64,000 nucleotides of DNA. It comes from Cylindrotheca closterium. Lineage: Eukaryota > Bacillariophyta > Bacillariophyceae > Bacillariales > Bacillariaceae. A model generated the notes under the pieces. It had not been told where the DNA came from, searched no databases, and saw nothing but the letters and a program-made list of their open reading frames with translations. Both the position numbers and the translations under genes were made by a program. The stretch spans positions 62,001 through 126,000 of the forward strand of contig CAKOGP040002202.1 of assembly GCA_933822405.4 (NCBI GenBank), written 5' to 3'. This document shows positions 59,591 to 64,000 of the stretch, piece by piece. Position 1 is the stretch's first letter. Each line of letters begins with the position of its first letter.

Positions 59591-60668
59591 GTTGTTGCAA
59601 CAACAACAAGTCCACAGTCACAATCTTGGGGGGATCCCAAGATTCGGCCAAATTGAAAAGTCTCGCACCATCCGGCGAAAAGGAAACTGCCTCGTATTGA
59701 TTGCCAGGATTGGCACCTGTAGGTGGATTTTGGTAATGGACGCACGAATGCGTATCAAACATGGCCAATGTTGAGGCTACCGTTCGATTGGGACATCTTG
59801 GAAAGATATGGGTTTCATTGGTCCACGTCAAGGCAATCATGGTCCCATCCAAGGACATGTCGGCGCCCGTCCAAGTATAGTCGTAAAAGGTTCCTTGAGA
59901 ACTGCTGTTAGTGTCACTGTATTCACCGACGGCAAAGGGGGAATAGGTTGCCACTTGGCCTGGAAGAGGCCAGGCGGAGGCTGGAATCTGAAACAATCGA
60001 TTCAGTATCCGACTCTTGTCTTGATTCCACTTTGTCACCAGGTACAAATCACCCACACTATTACTAGTACTGCCATCATCTCCGCCCCATCCAACATGGT
60101 CCAAGAACATAGCTTCGCAATTGGCAAAGGTGGTGGGAGACGTAACATGACTGTAATCAAACTGAAGAATCGAAACATCCTCTTCCACGGACAGAGTCGC
60201 ATTGTCGGATATATTGTTTAGTATTGGTTCTCGAATCTTGTAGATTGTATATGGTCGATTCTTTGGGCGTTGCGTCTCTTGACCAGATCCTTGTGCTCGG
60301 TTGTCTCCCGTGTCAGCCAGATATATACAAGATGATTCAGTTGCATGATTTGGTGGTGGTCCTCCTCCACAGCTTCCAATGGTCATGTCTTCCCAATCTT
60401 GATGAAATATTGGTAAACGAGAGGAGGACGCGTCCAAATGAATGGTCTTGAGTCGCTTACCGGTCCCTGAATCCCAGGCCGCAAAGGCGTTTCCAGTAGA
60501 AGGCCCATCGTTGTGACCAAAGATGACAGGGTATCCACTAGGTCCAACTTGGGTCGGTGACATGGCAGTTCCCGACACCTCATTCCAATCTTGCAGTGGA
60601 TGGAAGGGATCCGTGATCTGCAACGTCGTCTCCAAGTCTACATTGGCAATCATGGGACAGATTGCCAT
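59295..60668 (-). CDS. Propeller-like family protein 3
   Basis: 457 residues from ATG 60668. It shows the same conserved blocks as propellers 1 and 2: MAICPMIANVD start, DPFHPLQDWNEVSGTAMSP, IFGHNDGPSTG, DWEDMTIG, YLADTGDNRAQGSG, CEAMFLDHVGWG, WTGADMSLDGTMIALTWT and FNLAESWDPPKIVTVDL. Instead of a Pro-Thr linker it has a run of about 16 Gln (CAG/CAA at 59556-59604), and its tail is also hydrophobic (LLLLLVALTATIRIL). It lies head to head with amidohydrolase copy 2 (424 bp apart). Confidence 0.82.
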
Positions 60669-61091
60669 GACGACTGTATTCTTTGCTTTATAAGGGAGTG
60701 TTATTAATATATATGTTACAAACTTGTTGCATTGTCATCTTCAAATCTGCATCTATCTAATATAATCTGTGGCATCATGTCATTTGTTGACTCATTCGAT
60801 CCCATATTTGATCAGACAAAGAACCCGGAGGCGCGGGAGGAGTCGAAGATTCTTCTCGCAGTATTTTATGCGAACAGACACTGACACACACATTCAGACA
60901 GACACGAACTAGTTAGTTTGGGAACCCAAGGCCTACGACAGCCTACGACCAAGATGGACAACAAGACAGGAAAGAAGAAGAATCAATGATTTGACACCAC
61001 CGGCCTCCTTGGCACACTCGTCAATCATTTTTTTTTCTTGGGTGGTTGAGAAGACCAATATAATAGTATAGAGTTATTATTGATTGATTCA
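60669..61091. other. Divergent promoter region of propeller 3 and amidohydrolase 2
   Basis: 423 bp. It holds both promoters. TATTGATTGATTCA ends directly at the amidohydrolase ATG (61078-61091). Nothing else is recognised. Confidence 0.5.
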
Positions 61092-62639
61092 ATGGTACCT
61101 GCACTTGTGGTTACTCCTCCTGTTGACCCCGAGCCGACTCCTCCTGCCGCTTCTCCCACTGCTGATCAGTTTGGCCCCATGAAGGTTGTCAAATCGACGG
61201 ACAAGGCGACCAAGGTCAAACCTCGCAACAAGGTGGTCGATGCCTTTTTCAATGGCGGTGGTACCTCCGAAGACCTGATGCAAGAAATCAAGACGTTGAC
61301 CGCCAGGCAGCAAGATTTTTTGTTGACCACCCGACGGGATCTTCACAAATGTCCCGAACTCATGTACAATGAAAAAAAGACATCGGATTATATTCAAAAG
61401 GCGCTCAAGAAGAACAAGATTGCCTTTACCACCGGATGGGGCGTCAATACATCCCCTGACCGGATTCCGGGAGACGGAGGATATGGAATTGTCGCGGACA
61501 TTGGAACACGGAAGGAACCCTGCGTGTTGCTTCGTGCGGACATGGACGGTCTCCCCATTATGGAAAAGACGGTCGGCATTGATGATTTCATGTCGACCAA
61601 TCCTGGAGTCATGCATGCCTGTGGAAACGATGGACACACGGCCATGCTACTGGCGGCCGCATCGATCCTGAAGGGTATGGAGCGTAGCATCAAGGGAACG
61701 GTTCGACTTGTCTTTCAGCCTGCCGCCCAAGGAGGTGCTGGTGCCAAGAGAATGGTCGAAGAAGGCTTGTTGACGGACGACCCCCAACCACAGCATGCCT
61801 TTGCGATGAATGTCAACCCAAAGTAAGTTTTTTCAAGACATTTTCAGTGAGTGGTCTTGTGACCTGACGAATGTCGACCTCACCTTTTTCAATTTTTTAG
61901 GGTGGCTACTGGTATTATCGCGTCTCGACCTGGAACCGTCAAGGCGGCAGCCGAGCGCTTTGAGATTACGATCCACGGTGTAGGAGGCCATGCGGCCATG
62001 CCTCACTTGACGGTGGACCCCATTGTGACTGCCTCCTCCATTGTCATGAACTTGCAAACACTAATTTCCAGAAGCTTGAGTCCACTGGAATCTGGCGTCT
62101 GCAGTGTCACCAAGTTTGATGCCGGCAGCGCGTTCAATGTGATTCCAGCATCAGCGGTCCTTCGTGGGACGATCCGTGCCTTGACTACAGAGATTCTAAT
62201 GGATCTCAAGGGCAAGGTAGAACAGGTTGTCACCAGTACGGCCGAAATGCACGGTTGCGAAGCTGGAGTTACCTATTCTGTAGACTATTATCCTCCAACA
62301 GTGAACGACGAAGTACTGTATGAAGAATTTTCCAAAGAAATTGGAGCCATGTTGTCCGTGACTGGAGAAGTGGTCGAAATTGAGCCAGGAATGGGAGCGG
62401 AAGACTTTGGCTTTATTTCGGAGGAAATCCCATCCAGCTACTTTACCATCGGACAAGGCAGTGGAACCAATCCACCGACAAACGTTGGAGTGCATCACCC
62501 TCATTTTGCGTTGGATGAATCCATCTTGCCTCAAGGAGTAGAGCTTCATGTCAACTTGGCATTGCGCTGCCTTCACATGCTTGGAGAGGTGGACTCGGAC
62601 ACCAACTGTTCGATCCCGCATGTAATCGGAGTAAAATAG
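61092..62639 (+). CDS. M20D amidohydrolase-like pseudoenzyme, copy 2
   Basis: Two exons (61092-61822 and 61901-62639), 78-bp intron, 489 residues. Its overall sequence is very close to copy 1 (CVLLRADMD, SILKGMERSIKGTVRL, GVGGHAAMPHLTVDPIV). Key positions differ: HACGNDGH has N179 for the metal-binding His, FQPAAQGG has A212 and Q213 for the general-base and ligand Glu pair, and AMNVNP has N240 for a ligand His. C177 and the C-terminal His (HHPHFALDE) remain. Such a set of changes should abolish two-metal hydrolysis. The frame and intron are intact, so the gene is likely expressed and may have a regulatory or binding role. The first 30 residues are Pro/Ala/Thr-rich without a clear targeting signal. 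Confidence 0.87.
61823..61900 (+). other. Intron of amidohydrolase copy 2
   Basis: 78 bp, GTAAGT donor, TTTTTTAG acceptor, phase 2. The same site and length as in copy 1. Confidence 0.88.
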
Positions 62640-63311
62640 ACGGAACCAATGCGTCTCGTTTCTCATCCCTTTCGCTCCTACATACATACAGTATAATGTA
62701 TATCCATATTAGATATTATATCTCTCTTTTCGTTTTTCAAATTGTAGGGGATGCAGCGATATTTTGTTGCTCATCTCAACAATTATTATTGATTGATGTC
62801 ATGTGGAAATACTTTTCTGTCGCTTCTCATATTGATGGCGCAGAGATACTTCTATTCTATTCCTGAGTGCCGTTTGGATTGTTCCTTTCATTGTGAATGC
62901 TATTAATAAGATAGGCTACTATTTATAATAGAAATTGCCTACCTATAATACAGTACCAGCAAATACATATTCTTTGGAAAGGCATCGCTTCTCATCAGGA
63001 ACAACCAACGTCCACCTAGTGAAGACTTCAACAGTGCGGTGTCAAGCCTGATGGCTTCTTGTTGATCGTTTCCGAAATCTTGTGCATGGCACCCCTTTCT
63101 TTGTGGGTTGCATCGATGTTTTTATAGTGCCGTTTTGATTCTTCCTTTCATTGTGAGTAGATAGTATTTTTTTAAAGATTACGCTAGTATTTAGAAGTGA
63201 CATATCAATAGTACTACCATGATGTCAAACCGTAGCTAGTCATAACGCTTCGTGTCAGCCAGAAACATCCACTTGAGGCTAAAAGCTGCAGAGGATTTGA
63301 AGGGCCGGATG
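62640..63311. other. Convergent intergenic region with tandem gene-end copy
   Basis: 672 bp. The first part holds the 3' end of amidohydrolase 2. From 62866 the sequence is repeated from 63127, with one unit being a degenerate copy of the 3' end of the next gene (see the repeat entry). Confidence 0.6.
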
Positions 63312-63390
63312 TCACGTTGGCTTCTTGACCACTTCTGAGATCTTGTGCAAGCAACCCCTCAGTCTCTTTCTGGATTGCATCGATTGGGTC
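62866..63390 (-). repeat. Two tandem degenerate units of about 260 bp with vestigial gene 3' end
   Basis: AGTGCCGTTT.GATT.TTCCTTTCATTGTGA occurs at 62866 and 63127. About 170-190 bp later both have TGGCTTCTTG, TCTTGTGCA, CCCCT and TTGCATCGAT phrases. In the second unit these encode the last residues of the 63312 gene (CLHKISEVVKKPT). In the first the minus strand can be read as GAMHKISETINKKPSG, a decayed relative. Confidence 0.72.
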
Positions 63391-63989
63391 ATGGTCTTGC
63401 TATGTGACCTCTTGAGTCCCATCTTTCTATCCCACAGATGGATGTCTTGCTGACTTTGTGCGCTCTTTTCCAAAGCGTCGGCTAGCTTTTGGACTTCGCT
63501 GCTTATCTTTCTATTAGTGTTGATATTTGGTTGGTATGTTGTATTTTCTTCTTTTCTTTTCGTTTCCTTAGAGTCTTTGCTGTCTCCAGGATGATGATTC
63601 TTTTTCCTCCGCTTGTTTTGTCTCCTGTCATTCCGCCCTTCCTTCTTCTTTCTCACACTACTAGTAGTAGTGTTATCATTATCCTTGTCTTTTGGAGACG
63701 AGTGTCGTGGCTTTAGCTCATCAAATAGATGTGAAAAACTGCTATCGCCAGGAGAATCGCTGTCCGTGTCGAAAAGACCTTGGGATGCTTGTATTCGTGA
63801 AAGATCATCGTGCATGGTGTGATGATCGTGCGTATTTTGATTGGCGCCAGTCAACTTCACTGAGCCCCTTCTTGACTCCGATCCTCTCAGAAAGGACGAT
63901 TCTTCCAAGAAATCATTGAGGTCATCTGACGAAGAGAATCCCAGGGAAAGTGAAAGTCTCTTCATTCGAAGTGGAGTAGGTTCCAACAT
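63312..63989 (-). CDS. Hypothetical basic protein
   Basis: 225 residues from ATG 63989, only 11 bp from the window edge. The frame has no stop before the edge, so it may start further upstream. Low-complexity and basic: SSVRKKKEGRNDRRQNKRRKK, probably a nuclear signal. A heptad-like stretch (EVQKLADALEKSAQSQQ) follows, then KMGLKRSHSKTMTQSM and a C-terminal block GCLHKISEVVKKPT that is repeated in a vestige downstream. Function unknown. Confidence 0.65.
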   Translation of the reverse strand: MLEPTPLRMKRLSLSLGFSSSDDLNDFLEESSFLRGSESRRGSVKLTGANQNTHDHHTMHDDLSRIQASQGLFDTDSDSPGDSSFSHLFDELKPRHSSPKDKDNDNTTTSSVRKKKEGRNDRRQNKRRKKNHHPGDSKDSKETKRKEENTTYQPNINTNRKISSEVQKLADALEKSAQSQQDIHLWDRKMGLKRSHSKTMTQSMQSRKRLRGCLHKISEVVKKPT

Positions 63990-64000
63990 GTAGTCTTGTA

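Noticed and set aside
1..64000. tRNA, rRNA or riboswitch genes
   Set aside because: I looked for T-arm phrases and conserved cores by eye and found none that I could support. A covariance-model search would be decisive.

Overview
The window looks like nuclear DNA of a diatom, probably a pennate one. The genes are separate eukaryotic units on both strands. Introns are short (about 74-123 bp, GT-AG, mostly GTAAG donors). Two proteins carry plastid leaders with a phenylalanine after the predicted signal-peptide cleavage site. Proteins with Pro-Thr linkers, helicase-associated (HA) domains, MORN repeats and glutamine- or asparagine-rich tracts are common. No species can be named from the sequence alone, and I saw no tRNA, rRNA or CRISPR array.

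Layout: 0.5-2.8 kb holds a receptor that fuses a bacterial-type sugar-binding domain to a class C GPCR membrane core (-). Two hypothetical genes follow at 3.7-6.4 (+) and 6.8-8.3 kb (-). An M11-type metallopeptidase with a VWD domain lies at 8.9-11.3 kb (-). From 12.2 to 22.3 kb there is an alternating array of two HA-domain genes, A1-B1-A2-B2-A3-B3, that grew by tandem duplication with a 3,861-bp period; A1 is frameshifted. A divergent plastid indole-3-glycerol-phosphate-synthase-like gene follows (22.6-23.9 kb), and remnants of its 5' end lie inside the array. Next come a secreted HExxH protein (24.0-25.6, -), a MORN protein (26.4-29.5), a small plastid protein (29.6-30.1, -), an MGDG-synthase-like glycosyltransferase (30.5-33.5), a DUF4326 protein (33.6-34.2, -), a GH17 beta-1,3-glucanase with cysteine modules (34.5-36.9, -), a second MORN gene whose frame needs a 7-nt microexon (37.3-38.8, -), and a Fun30/SMARCAD1-like SNF2 remodeler (39.2-42.9).

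From 43.4 to 62.6 kb, three copies of an uncharacterised propeller-like protein family and two M20 amidohydrolases occur as neighbours in two places with different relative orientation. The second amidohydrolase has lost several metal or catalytic residues and looks like a pseudoenzyme. Between the two clusters are a 1,117-bp DNA transposon with long terminal inverted repeats and a perfect 10-bp target-site duplication (49.3-50.5 kb), an ATP-grasp enzyme (50.8-52.3), a two-pass membrane protein (52.8-54.4), a Tubby/LURP-like protein (55.1-56.2, -) and a hypothetical gene (57.9-59.0). The right edge holds a basic hypothetical protein and a vestigial tandem copy of its 3' end.

The main themes are secreted or cell-surface proteins (glucanase, peptidases, receptor), recent local duplication, and decay of copies. 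The genes do not form one obvious pathway.
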